From: Galaxea fascicularis
Lineage: Eukaryota > Cnidaria > Anthozoa > Scleractinia > Euphylliidae
Assembly: GCA_948470475.1 (NCBI GenBank)
Contig: OX419345.1
Location: forward strand, 15,570,170 to 15,634,169
Length of the DNA: 64,000 nucleotides
Direction: 5' to 3'
Below the pieces are notes generated by a model that had not been told where the DNA came from, searched no databases, and worked only from the letters and a program-made list of their open reading frames with translations. A program made the position numbers and the translations under genes. Each line of letters starts with the position of its first letter. The first letter of the stretch is position 1. Of this stretch, positions 22,458-36,100 are shown piece by piece.

Positions 22458-25400
22458 TACTCTGCACCTTTAACACATCTTTTTTCCCTTTACAAGCAAG
22501 TCATAATATAAACACTCAAAAACTCTAACACATCTTTTTCCTTCACAAGCAAGCGATGATACATCCACTTAACAACTTTAACACAACTTTTACCTTCATA
22601 AGCAAGTGATCATATATGCACTCCGCAACTTCAAGACAACTTTTCTCCTTATAAGCAAGTGATGATGCATGCACTCCGCAACTTTAACTCGTCTTTCTCC
22701 TTTATAAGCAAGTGATAACATATATGCACTCCCCAACTTTAACTCATCTTTCTTCTTTACAAGCAAGTGATAATATATGCACTCCGCAACTTTAACACAT
22801 ATTTCTTCTTTATAAGCAAGTGATGATATATGCACTCCGCAACTTTAACTCATCTTTCTCCTTTATAAGCAAGTGATGATATATGCACTCCGAAACTTTA
22901 ACTCTTCTTTTTCCATTATAAGCAAGTGATGATATATGCACTCCGCAACTTTAACTCATCTTTCTCCTTTATAAGCAAGTGGTGATATATACACTCCGCA
23001 ACTTTAACTCATCTTTCTCGTTTATACGCAAGTGATGATATATGCACTCCGCAACTTTAACACATCTTTTCCCTTTATAAGCAAGTGATGATCTATACAC
23101 TCCGCAACTTTAACACATCTTTTCCCTTTATAAGCAAGTGATGATCTATACACTCCGCAACTTTAACTCATCTTTCTCCTTTATAAGCAAGTGGTGATAT
23201 ATCCACTCCGCAACTTTAACTCATCTTTCTCCTTTATAAACAAGTGATGATCTATACACTCCGCATCTTTAACACATCTTTCTTCTTTATAAGCAAGTGA
23301 TAATATATGCACTCCGCAACTTTAACACATCTTTTACCTTCATAAGCAAGTGATGATATATACACTCTGCAACTTTAACACATCTTTCTTCTTTATAAAG
23401 AAGTGATAATATATACACTCCGCAACTTTAACTCATCTTTCTTCGTTATAAGTAAGTGATAATATATGCACTCCGCAACTTTAACTCATCTTTCTTCTTT
23501 ATAAGCAAGTGATGATATATACACTCCGCAACTTTAACTCATCTTTCTTCTTTATAAGCAAGTGATGATATATACACTCCGCAACTTTAACTCATCTTTC
23601 TTCTTTATAAGCAAGTGATGATATATACACTCCGCAACTTTAACACATCTTTTCCCTTCATAAGCAAGTGATGATATATGCACTCCGCAACTTTAACACA
23701 TCTTTCTCGTTTATAAGCAAGTGATGATATATGCACTCCGCAACTTTATCTCGTCTTTCTCCTTTATAAGCAAGTGATAACATATATGCACTCCCCAACT
23801 TTAACTCATCTTTCTTCTTTACAAGCAAGTGATGATATATGCACTCCAAACCTTTAACACATCTTTCTTCTAAGCAAGTGATGATGCATGCACTCCGCGA
23901 CTTTAACTCATCTTTCTCCTTTAAAAGCAAGTGATAACATATATGCACTCCGCGACTTTAACTCATCTTTTTCCTTTAAAAGCAAGTGATAATATATGTA
24001 CTCCGCAACTTTAACACATATTTCTTCTTTATAAGCAAGTGATGATATATGCACTCCGCAACTTTAACACATCTTTCTTCTTTATAAGCAAGTGATGATA
24101 TATGCACTCCGCAACTTTAACTCATCTTTCTTCTTTATAAGCAAGTGATGATATATACACTCCGCAACTTTAACACATCTTTTCCCTTCATAAGCAAGTG
24201 ATGATATATGCACTCCGCAACTTTAACACATCTTTCTCGTTTATAAGCAAGTGATGATATATGCACTCCGAACTTTATCTCGTCTTTCTCCTTTATAAGC
24301 AAGTGATAACATATATGCACTCCCCAACTTTAACTCATCTTTCTTCTTTACAAGCAAGTGATGATATATGCACTCCGCAACTTTAACACATCTTTCTTCT
24401 TTATAAGCAAGTGATGATGCATGCACTCCGCAACTTTAACTCATCTTTCTCCTTTAAAAGCAAGTGATAACATATATGCACTCCGCGACTTTAACTCATC
24501 TTTTTCCTTTAAAAGCAAGTGATAATATATGCACTCCGCAACTTTAACACATCTTTCTTCTTTATAAGCAAGTGATGATATATGCACTCCGCAACTTTAA
24601 CACATCTTTCTTCTTTATAAGCAAGTGATGATATATGCACTCCGCAACTTTAACACATCTTTTACCTTCACAAGGAAGTGATGATATATACACTCCGGAG
24701 CTTTAACACATCTTCTACCTTCATAAGCAAGTGATATGCATTCTGCAACTTTAACACATTTTTTCCCTTCATAAGCAAGTAATGACATTTGCACGCTTCA
24801 CCTTTGACGCATCTTTTTCCCTTATAAGCACGTGATGATCTATACACTCCGCAACTTTAACTCATCTTTTTCCTTCATAAGCAAGTGATGAACTATACAC
24901 TCCACAACTTTAACTCATCTTTTTCCCTTCATAAGCAAGTAATGATATATACACTCCGCAACTTTAACTCATCTTTTTCCTTCATAAGCAAGTGATGATC
25001 TATACACTCCGCAACTTTAACTCATCTTTTCCCTTCATAAGCAAGTGATGATGTATACACTCCGCAACTTTAACACATCTTTTTTTTCCATTATAACCAA
25101 GTGATGATATAATCACTCTGCAACTTTAGGACACTTTTTTTTTAGAAGCCAGTGATGATATATGCGCTCCGCAACTTTTACTCATATTTTTCTTTATAAG
25201 CAAGTGATGATGTATGCACTCCGCAACTTTAACACATCTTTTTCCTTCATAAGCAAGTGATGATATATGCACTCCGCAACTTTGACACATCTTTTTGCTT
25301 GATAAGTAAGTGATCATAGATGCACTCTGCAACTTTAAGCAAGCAAGTGATGATATATGCATTCCGCCACTCTAACACGTCTTTTCCCTTCATAAGCAAG

Positions 25401-28400
25401 TGTTGATATATCCACTCCGTAACTTTAACTCATCTTTTTCCCTTCATAAGCAAGTGATGATATATACACTCCACAACTTTAACTCATCTTTTTCCCTTCA
25501 TAAGCAAGTGATGATATATACACTCCGCAACTTTAACTCATGTTTTTCCTTCATAAGCAAGTGATGATCTATACACTCCGCAACTTTAACTCATCTTTTC
25601 CCTTCATAAGCAAGTGATGATGTATACACTCCGCAACTTTAACACATCTTTTTTTTTCCATTATAACCAAGTGATGATATAATCACTCTGCAACTTTAGG
25701 ACACTTTTTTTTTTAGAAGCCAGTGATGATATATGCGCTCCGCAACTTTTACTCATATTTTTCTTTATAAGCAAGTGATGATGTATGCACTCCGCAACTT
25801 TAACACATCTTTTTCCTTCATAAGCAAGTGATGATATATGCACTCCGCAACTTTGACACATCTTTTTGCTTGATAAGTAAGTGATCATAGATGCACTCTG
25901 CAACTTTAAGCAAGCAAGTGATGATATATGCATTCCGCCACTCTAACACGTCTTTTCCCTTCATAAGCAAGTGTTGATATATCCACTCCGTAACTTTAAC
26001 TCATCTTTTTCCCTTCATAAGCAAGTGATGATATATACACTCCACAACTTTAACTCATCTTTTTCCCTTCATAAGCAAGTGATGATATATACACTCCGCA
26101 ACTTTAACTCATGTTTTTCCTTCATAAGCAAGTGATGATATATACACTCCGCAACTTTAACTCATCTTTTCCCTTCATAAGCAAGTGATGATGTATACAC
26201 TCCGCAACTTTAACACATCTTTTTTTTTCCATTATAACCAAGTGATGATATAATCACTCTGCAACTTTAGGACACTTTTTTTTTTAGAAGCCAGTGATGA
26301 TATATGCGCTCCGCAACTTTTACTCATATTTTTCTTTATAAGCAAGTGATGATGTATGCACTCCGCAACTTTAACACATCTTTTCCCTTCATAAGCAAGT
26401 GATGATATATGCACTCCGCAACTTTAACTCATCTTTTTCCCTTCATAAGCAAGTGATGATATATACACTCCGCAACTTTAACACATCTTTTCCTTCATAA
26501 GCAAGTGATGATATATGCACTCCGCAACTTTAACACATCTTTTTCCTTCATAAGCAAGTGATGATATATGCACTCCGCAACTTTAACTCATCTTTTTCCC
26601 TTCATAAGCAAGTGATGATATATACACTCCGCAACTTTAACTCATCTTTTTCCCTTCATAAGCAAGTGATGATATATGCACTCCGCAACTTTAACTCATC
26701 TTTTTCCCTTCATAAGCAAGTGATGATATATACACTCCGCAACTTTAACTCATCTTTTTCCCTTCATAAGCAAGTGATGATATATGCACTCCGCAACTTT
26801 AACACATGTTTTTCCTTCATAAGCAAGTAATGATACATGCACTCCGCAACTTTAACTCATCTTTTTCACTTCATAAGCAAGTGATAATATATCCACTCCG
26901 CAACTTTAACACATTTGTTCCTTAATAAGCAAGTGATGATTTGTGCACTCCGCAACTTTTACGCATTTTTTTTAAGCAAGTGATGATTTGTGCACTTATC
27001 AACTTTTGCCCAACTTTTACAGAATCCTTAATAAGCAAGTAATGATATAGCCACTCCGTAACTTAAACACGTCTTCTTCGTTTAGTAGGAGGTGCATGAT
27101 GATATATCCACTCCCAACTTTAAGACAACTTTTTTCTTTTGTAGGATGTGATGATGGATGCCCTTGCAACTTTAACACAGTTTTTATAAACAAGCGATGA
27201 TATATGGACTCTGCAACTCTAACAGATCTTTTTCCTTCATAAGCAAGAGATGACATATGCACTGCGCAACTTTAACACATCTTTTTCTTTCATAAACAAG
27301 TGATGATACATGCACTTAGCAGCTTTGGCGCATCTTTTTCCTTCATAAGCAAATGATAATATCTACACTCCGCACTGTTTTTCCTATATAAGCAAGTGAT
27401 GATATATGCACTCTGCAACTTAAACAAATCTTTTTCCTTCGCAAGCAAGTGATGACATATGCACTTCGCAACTTAAACACTTTTTTTCCTACACAACCAA
27501 GTGATGATATTTGCACTCCGTAACCTATAACACATCTTTTGCTTCATAAGCAAGTCATGATATATACACTCCGCAACTTTAACACATTTTTTTATTTCCT
27601 AAGCTAGTAATGATATATGCACTCTGCAACTCTGACATCTTTTTCCTTCATAAAGTGAAGATATCTTTTCCTTCATAAGCAAGTGATGATATATGCACTC
27701 CGCAACTTTAACACATCTTTTTCCTTCATAAGCAAGTGATGATATATACACTCCGCAACTTTAACACATCTTTTCCTTCATAAGGAAGTGATGATATATA
27801 CACTCCGCAACTTTAACTCATCTTCTCCTCTATAAGCAAGTGATGATATATGCACTCTGCAACTTTAACTCATCTTCTCCTTTATAAGCAAGTGATGATA
27901 TATACACTCCGCAACTTTAACTCATCTTCTCCTTCATAGGCAAGTGATGATATATGCACTCCGCAACTTTAACTCATCTTCTCCTTTATAAGCAAGTGAT
28001 GATATATGCACTCTGCAACTTTAACACATCTTTTATCTTCATAAGGAAGTGATGATATATGCACTTCGCAACTTTAACACATCTTTTATCTTCATAAGGA
28101 AGTGATGATATATGCACTCTGCAACTTTAACACATCTTTTATCTTCATAAGCAAGTGATGATATATGCACTTCGCAACTTTAACTCATCCTCTCCTTCAT
28201 AGGCAAGTGATGATATATGCACTCCGCAACTTTAACTTATCTTCTCCTTCATAAGCAAGTGATGATATATGCACTCCGCAACTTTAACACATCTTTTACC
28301 TTTATAAGCAATTGATGAGATATGCACTTAGCAACTTTAACACATCACTTGGCAACTTGAACAAATCTTTTTCCTTCATAAGCAACGGAGATCACATATG

Positions 28401-30060
28401 CAGTCCGCAACTCTACCACATCTTTTTCTGTCCGTGAGCTAGTGATGATATATGGTGTCCGCAACTCTAACAGCTTTTAATTCATAACCAAGTGATGATA
28501 TATGCACTCCGCAACTTTAACACATCTTCTCCTTCATAAGGAAGTGATGATATATGCACTCCGCAACTTTAACACATCTTCTCCTTCATAAGCAAGTGAT
28601 GATATATGCACTCCGCAACTTTAACACATCTTTTTCCTTCATAAGCAAGTGATGATATATCCACTCCACAACTTTAACACATCTTCTCCTTCATAAGCAA
28701 GTGATGATATATACACTCCGCAACTTTAACACATCTTTTACCTTCATAAGGAAGTGATGATATATACACTCCGCAACTTTAACACATCTTTTCCTTCATA
28801 AGCAAGTGATGATATATGCACTCCGCAACTTTAACACATCTTTTTCCTTCATAAGCAAGTGATGATATATGCACTCCGCAACTTTAACACATCTTTTACC
28901 TTCGTAAGGAAGTGATGATATATACACTCCGCAACTTTAACACATCTTTTACCTTCATAAGGAAGTGATGATATATACACTCCGCAACTTTAACTCATCT
29001 TCTCCTTCATAAGCAAGTGATGATATATGCACTCCGCAACTTTCACATCTTCTCCTTCATAAGCAAGTGATGATATATGCACTCCGCAACTTTAACTCAT
29101 CTTCTCCTTCATAGGCAAGTGATGATATATGCACTCCGCAACTTTAACACATCTTCTCCTTCATAAGCAAGTGATGATATATCCACTCCGCAACTTTAAC
29201 TCATCTTCTCCTTCATAGGCAAGTGATGATATATGCACTCCGCAACTTTAACACATCTTCTCCTTCATAAGCAAGTGATGATATATCCACTCCGCAACTT
29301 TAACACATCTTCTCCTTCATAAGCAAGTGATGATATCTGCACTCCGCAACTTAAACACATCTTCTTCCTTTATAAGCAATTGATGAGACATGCACTTAGC
29401 AACTTTAACACATCACTTGGCAACTTGAACAAATCTTTTTCCTTCATAAGCAACGGAGATCACATATGCAGTCCGCAACTCTACCACATCTTTTTCTGTC
29501 CGTGAGCTAGTGATGATATATGGTGTCCGCAACTCTAACAGCTTTTACTTCATAACCAAGTGATGATATATGCACTCCGCAACTTTAACACATCTTCTCC
29601 TTCATAAGCAAGTGATGATATATGCACTCCGCAACTTTAACACATCTTTTACCTTCATAAGGAAGTGATGATATATGCACTCCGCAACTTTAACACATCT
29701 TCTCCTTGATAAGCAAGTGATGATATATTCACTCCGCAACTTTAACACATCTTTTTCTTCATAAGGAAGTGGTGATATATGCACTCCGAAACTTTAACAC
29801 ATCTTCTCCTTTATAAGTAAGTGATGATATATGCACTCCGCAACTTTAACACATCTTCTCCTTTATAAGTAAGTGATGATCTATGCACTCCGCAACTTTA
29901 ACACATCTTTTCCTTCATAGGCAAGTGATGATATACTCACTTGGCAACTTGAACAAATCTTTTCCCTTTGTAAGGATTTGATGATATATGTACTGCGCAA
30001 CTTTAACAAAACGTTTTCCTTTATCCTAAGCAAGTGATGATATATGCACTCGCATCTTTA
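22458..30060. repeat. 53-bp minisatellite array, about 140 copies, with higher-order structure
   Basis: Tandem units of 52-54 bp fill about 7.6 kb. Each unit has two conserved blocks, CACTCCGCAACTTTAA and AAGCAAGTGATGATATAT, joined by a variable pyrimidine-rich linker (CATCTTTTTCCTTCAT and variants). Linker types are regional: TTTCTTCTTTATAAG at 22.5-24.7 kb, TTTTTCCCTTCATAAG at 24.8-27 kb, and CTTCTCCTTCATAAG at 27.8-29.9 kb. Higher-order periods of about 530, 570 and 1068 bp are visible. Edges are degenerate (to about 22458 on the left, 30250 on the right). It sits between the 3' end of EFCAB5 and DRG1. No gene is evident; the minus-strand ORFs of 60-96 codons are a by-product of the repeat. 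Confidence 0.95.
25091..26231. repeat. Two near-identical 570-bp higher-order units
   Basis: The block 25091-25660 recurs at 25661-26231 with only a homopolymer T difference and one or two substitutions. A third, partial copy starts at 26232 and diverges after about 26380. Marker monomers such as ATAATCACTCTGCAACTTTA and ATTCCGCCACTCTAACACG occur in the same order in both. Confidence 0.9.
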
Positions 30061-33000
30061 GAGGAGCTCTTTTTTCAGCAACGAAGTTTTGATATTTATA
30101 CACTCTGCAACTTTGATAAATTTTTTTTCTTTAGAAAGAAGTAAATATATATCCTCTCGGGAACCTTGATACTCCTTTTTTCCTTATCAGTATATGATCT
30201 TACATACGTGGGAAATTTTATTTAAGTCGTCTTTCTTTGGTGCGATGTGAATGGTCAATGATCTTGGAGCCTTAAAACGTCTTTTCCTATGACAATCACG
30301 TAATTTTCCATGCACTATTCGATGCAGGCGTGAAGGGTTTCTTTTGTAACATGTGATGGTATGCGCATCAAGTCAATCATAGGATTTTGTGCGGATAAGC
30401 ATTGATGTTACATGCAGACAGAGAGAGAGAGAGAGAGAGAGATCTTGCCTCTGCAGGGACATGTGAGTCTCTATGATTCAGAAAGAAGAGGTGTGGTTAA
30501 GCTTTCTCTCATTTGCTTCTTATACCTTTAGACTTGAACTTTTTTTTTATGTTTAGTAATGTTTTAGTTAGTTTTGATCAGAAGATCATTTTGAAACTTA
30601 ATTGTTTTGTAATTATTTCCAATGTATAGTAGGAAAGATATCTTTTGGAATGCGCGCGCAAAAGTCCTTAAGATAGCCATAGTAACGGAATGTTTTCAAA
30701 AATAAACACAGCGTTTCAAAAATCTTTGGTGGATGTAAAATTCTATATAGTTTGTATTTTGGATTGCGATTAATTCAGTTACATCTAGAAAGTATGGCAT
30801 ACTTATAGATAGTGTTCTTCTGTTCATAAAACGTAATTAACATGCAGTGAAAAAACATGAAATGGTTAACAAACGCCAGGGCGTATCAGCACTTACGTGT
30901 TTCGTAGAGTTAATGCAGAAGAAGATGATTTATAAAATTCCTATAGATCCCGAAGTTAGATTAAACCTACCTTGTATTAAAAGGAGAATTTGTTACTCCC
31001 CCAAGCAGTGAAAAGAAACGTTTGTCACGCACCACCATCGTGCCGAGAGAGGAATCTTTTATTCTCACTGAAAAATTGCGCGAGTCGTTCCTCGCAAACT
31101 TTAAGAAGAACTGAATTTGTGATGTCATAATAAGTGTTTTGGCTAGCGCGCGCTATCGCTTGAGGTATTTTTCCTGTTTCTTTGTCGTTTTGCGCACTAC
31201 TTGTACAGTCAATGTATTCGTTTCTTTTCGGCGTAACTTGAAGAGCAGTTTTTTTTAGGTTGTATTCATTTGGCTTTTGAGGGTGAATATAGCGGTGAAT
31301 GCGGTTGTCATGATGCCATAACCGGGTCGTTTATTGATCTCGAAAGTATTGACTAAATTTTAGCGTTTTTTGTGTTGTGTTAGTTTCGTCATCTTTTAAA
31401 GCGAACGGTTTGGAAACCTTAGCGTGTATCTTTGAAGAGGTTCGTAAAATATGGACAAAGCACTTTTCAATAATTTGACAGATCAGTGAATTCGAAGCCA
31501 TGTTTTTAGTGAAATGATAAAGATGATTACTGAGGTTTTTAAAAGATGATTGTGCCCGAAACCGTTTTGCTTTTATCAGTGGGCTAAGTGAATACGGATT
31601 TACTGTACCTAAAATGTAAGCAGTAGCTTTGAGTTATTTGGGCTTATATCTTTGGCCAAAAAAGGAAAACTCATTTCTCTGCCTGAAACGAGTGTATCTT
31701 TTCGACGGCCTAAAAATTGAATTCCGGTCCTTTTTTATCAATTACAAGCATTGCATTACAAGCCTACCTTTGTAAGTAATTGCAGTATCAGACATTGCTG
31801 TAGACTTTAGAAGTAAAGTGGTTTACACACTGCCACCGTGATTCAGGCGCAATCCCGTTTCTTGCGAAAGTTGTGCTCCGTTTTTCGGTGGCATCACAAT
31901 GAACTTCGCAGAAGCGCGCACTCGAACGTCAGGAATTGGCCTTTTTCTACGTTTCTCTCCGTTTCTCTCTCAATTATTTTATTCATCATTTAGGCAGTAA
32001 AGTCGTCCCTTTCTCAGTGTAACTTACAGTCCTGTTAAAGTTGTATTGTTTCTCAGCACCGAAAGTTAACTGGGATTGTAGTACGGAATAAATTATCAAT
32101 AAAGTTTAACGGTTTTAATTTATCGTTTGTGTGGTTTATTTTCTCTTTCGATTTTAACCGCCTAAAAATACCCAGACAAACCGTGACTAAATCAATAAGT
32201 ACACCGATTGAGGAAACTCTGTTTGCGCATTGTATTTTGTGGCTTTGCATTGCAAAATAACCGGTTTTGATTAAAATTTGAAGTTGTAGCGTAAGATAAT
32301 CATTGTTGCGCGCGCAAATGGAAATGGAATGTACTGGTGATAGCCATGTCAAGGACACCATGGCAACTTGGCGGCTTTTCTTTTCAGCTTTTTACGCCGA
32401 AAAAAACTTAACTGCGCTCTCGATGTAAAGTGAGATTTCTGCTTTTAGGGAAATTTGATAACGTTGGGTTTCACTTCAGCTTACGTTTTTGCTGAAAAGA
32501 AGTAACAAACGTTTTAGTTTTTTTTATGGAGTTTAGGTTCGATTCCTGTCGGAAACCTTGCGAGTGTTGAAAACTAAAGTCAAGTCAAATAAAAGACTAC
32601 AGAGTCTTACCTTTCCCTCGAAACGTAAGTGTGAGATCCCCTTTGATTTACGCTTCTTGCCGCGGGAAGATAACTAAAGTTACCCTGTTGTGTTCCGCAT
32701 AAGAGATCGTTCTTTTTCTAACGCGTATCACAAATTTCCTTTTTCCTTGGATGAAGAGCTATGTTATTGTTGACGTGGTAATTAGGCTAATTTGTTGGCG
32801 GCGCCAGCAAATTGTCAGTCGGCTCGGGGTTTTTACACTGCGTTGTCCACTATCTTTTTGTCAATAAGGTGCTTTAGAGGAAAAATATTCTAGTGCCTTA
32901 CATTGGTGTGGTTTTCTCTGAGGTCTTTTATCTAAGTTTATTTAGTCAACAAATCGTTCGCTAACCGAGGAATAAAATCGTTGTGAAGAGACTGGGCTCG

Positions 33001-33102
33001 ACAGATGTTGGTCAGCGGTTGCTTTCATTCACGTGTGGAGAGATTGCCCCTTATTTTCTGTTGAACTCGTCGTGTTTTGTGTCCTATTACTCTTTTTTCA
33101 AC
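30061..33102. other. Spacer between the minisatellite and DRG1
   Basis: Decayed minisatellite monomers run to about 30250. A (GA)11 microsatellite lies at 30421-30442. Beyond that I find no exon, tRNA or clear transposon. The last few hundred bases before 33103 presumably include the DRG1 promoter and leader; GGCGGCGCC at about 32799 is the most GC-rich spot. The 102-codon minus-strand frame at 32053-32361 shows no protein-like features. Confidence 0.5.
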
Positions 33103-36100
33103 ATGGGTATCCTCGAAAGAATCGCTGAAATAGAAAGTGAGGTATGTATTCTTTCATTACATTTCGCCAATTTCTTTCGATAGAGTTACCTAAATGTGTT
33201 TGCTTGATTGAAGATGGCACGAACCCAGAAGAACAAGGCAACAGCTCACCATCTTGGATTGTTGAAAGCACGTTTGGCCAAGCTGCGGCGAGAGCTGATC
33301 ACACCAAAAGGCGGAGGCGGGGTACAGGGAGAAGGTTGGTGAGAGAATCGTGTAACTTTTTTCCGGTTAAACCTAATTTAGTTTGCATAAAGGGCAGCAT
33401 TCTGCTTATCATACAAGTACATGTAACATAAAACAGTTAAAGCTAACTAACACAAATTGATGTTCGATGTCCAGAAATCTTTGATTTTCAATGGTTTCAA
33501 TCAATCACCAGTCAATAGCAAAAATGTTAAGCCCCATGGGGACAGACCCAGGGGAATTTGACATTTTCGTGGAAGTCAGAGTCAAATTTCCCACCCCCAG
33601 GCATCTGCTGAATGTCAATTTCCCATCCCTGGGGTAACTTTTTCTATCAGAGTCAGGTCTTCCAAGATGGCGGCCTTGTCAAATTCCCGACCCTGGGCCA
33701 ATGTGTAAATGTCAAAATCCCTACCCAGGGGAAGGCCCTCTCAGTCAATTTCCCGTGGGTAGCCCCCCATCCCCCCACCCTGGGACTTAACACTGATAGA
33801 TGCATCATATCTTTCTGATTTGCTTCTTGGGTGAGCTTGGTAGTTACTGACAATTTTTCTTCATATACTGCCAGTAATGTTATAATAATATTTAAAGAAG
33901 CATTTTATTATACGTTGTCAATGTTTACATTCTCTGAGTCTGGGCAATTCGTGGAACAAGGTGTCTCAGCTCTTGCTGTTGTCATTGAGTAGCCACCACT
34001 ATGGTGTATAATTTGTCTCTGGTCCACGTGTATCGCTCACCTCGCACCTCATTTTACTGACTCTGGTACACTTGCATACATGACTTTTTTTTAGTTTTTG
34101 TCCATTACTTTCCCAGCCCTATCCTTTGTGAAATCTGACCCTTTATTCTTGATTTCGTTAATTAATTTAGGAGGTAACAGCAACTTTTAATTAAGGAGAA
34201 TTTCCTCTGCATTAATTATGTAATACAGGGCCACTTATTTACATGCCATTGAATAACAGTAGTGTCCATTTTTGTATGTTTTGTTCTACAAAAGCCTCTG
34301 ACAAAATATAAATGAGGTGGATTGGACCGAAGTGGCCCTGTATTTTGTAGTTTCCCCTTTCCTGTGCAAACTTACACTTCACTTGGCACTTTTTTCTTGT
34401 TTTCATTTGCATTTATTGAAATACAATATTATTATGCTGTGTTTTTCTGCTCATGCGAGTGGTACAACAATATTATTTTATTAGGCTTTGATGTTGCCAA
34501 GACTGGTGATGCAAGAATTGGTTTTGTTGGTAAGTAGGGTTGAACCATTCTAATTATTGTTAAATAAATGCAACTTGCATGAGTACGAGTGGTTGAAACC
34601 CTCTTGTAAGCACGCATTTACAAAGCTATGGTTCCAGCAGATGGGAATGCTTTGAGATTCCCACTTTGGGGTTGAAAACCCTTAATTGGCATATATTATT
34701 TTTTGGGGTTGTCATTATGTTTTGAGCCAAATGTTGCTTCTTACCTTCAGCAAACATATTACCGGTACTTTGTGAATAAAACAAACCCAGAGTTGTGAAG
34801 ATCACCCTAACATCAAGGCCACATCAAAGACATTCTGCTGTCTCACTTGTTGTGGGCTATGGCCCTTTATGACAGGGCATATTCACAATATCTTTTCTCT
34901 CACATAACTAGCCACTCCAAACCTTCCCCCTATTGGGGCTGTTATATATTGTATTTAAGAAAAGAAGGCACTTGTAATGTCCAACTAAATTCATAAGAAT
35001 GAAGCAGCCTAAAGAACTCTTAAGGGATGGTACTGTACATGTTCATAAAACTTACATATAAGGAAGAACACCTAAATCCCCATTTCCCTTCTCTCCCGGG
35101 ATAAAATACAGAGATGTCCAACATATTTCAGAAGCAATTTATATAACATTAGTTAATACTTATAGGGATAATTCCATCATGCTATGTTTCTTTGGACAGG
35201 ATTTCCATCAGTTGGAAAGTCAACCCTATTGACCAACCTTGCTGGTGTATACTCTGAAGTTGCTGCTTATGAGTTTACTACCCTCACTACGGTGCCTGGA
35301 GTGATTCGATACAAAGGAGCCAAAATACAGTTGCTTGATTTACCAGGGATTATTGAGGGTGCCAAGGATGGTAAAGGAAGAGGACGGCAGGTTATTGCAG
35401 GTAATGACAAATAACATTGATTCTTGAGACGAAGGTGGGAGTGCATTTGTATTTTAAGTAGTAGTAGTAGTAGTAGTAGGATTTTATTCAAGTGTCAAGG
35501 TATTTAGCTTTAAACAAACTAATTGGGGACACTAATAAAATCTTAAATGGTTATATTTAAAGCAAGGTATTTACACATATACAAGTATAACAATCTAAGA
35601 AGTAAAAAGAATATCAAAATGTATTAGAGCTATTTACATGTATATTCCTAATATAATTAAGCCTATGCTAAGAGAGTTAAAAACATAAGTCGCAATTCCT
35701 GCAGTCTTGTAAATGAAGAGTCAATAATATTCTTTTTTCTTAATTCTTTGTTGATAACTGTTCAGTGTTGAACTCTTTCTGTCTGATGGGCTTAGTTTGC
35801 TCCATAAAAGGAGTATGGTTGTAAACCGTGGGATATTAAGCCAAGTAAAATTAAATAAAAGAAGTAGGAAACTCTTCACCTCTTCTGGTAGTATTCTTTG
35901 GTTGCTTAATGGTTAAGTTAGGGTCATCTTAAGTATACACCCTAAGTTGCTGGCCATTGCATCTTTTCAACAATGAAAGCTTAGAGTTTGATGACAGAAG
36001 CACATTCGTGTACATTGTATGTGACTGAACTTATTTGGAATAATAAATATTTTTTCTTCATTTCCTGTTACTACGATTATCAGTTGAGCTGCGGGAAGTT

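Noticed and set aside
22596..29784. Minus-strand ORFs of 60-96 codons inside the minisatellite (YHHLL, ISSLAY repeats)
   Set aside because: The unit is 53 bp (not a multiple of three), so frames cycle through the repeat by chance. There is no start, splice or codon-bias evidence of a repetitive protein.
22458..30060. CRISPR-like array
   Set aside because: The units are continuous with no unique spacers, and the genome is animal.
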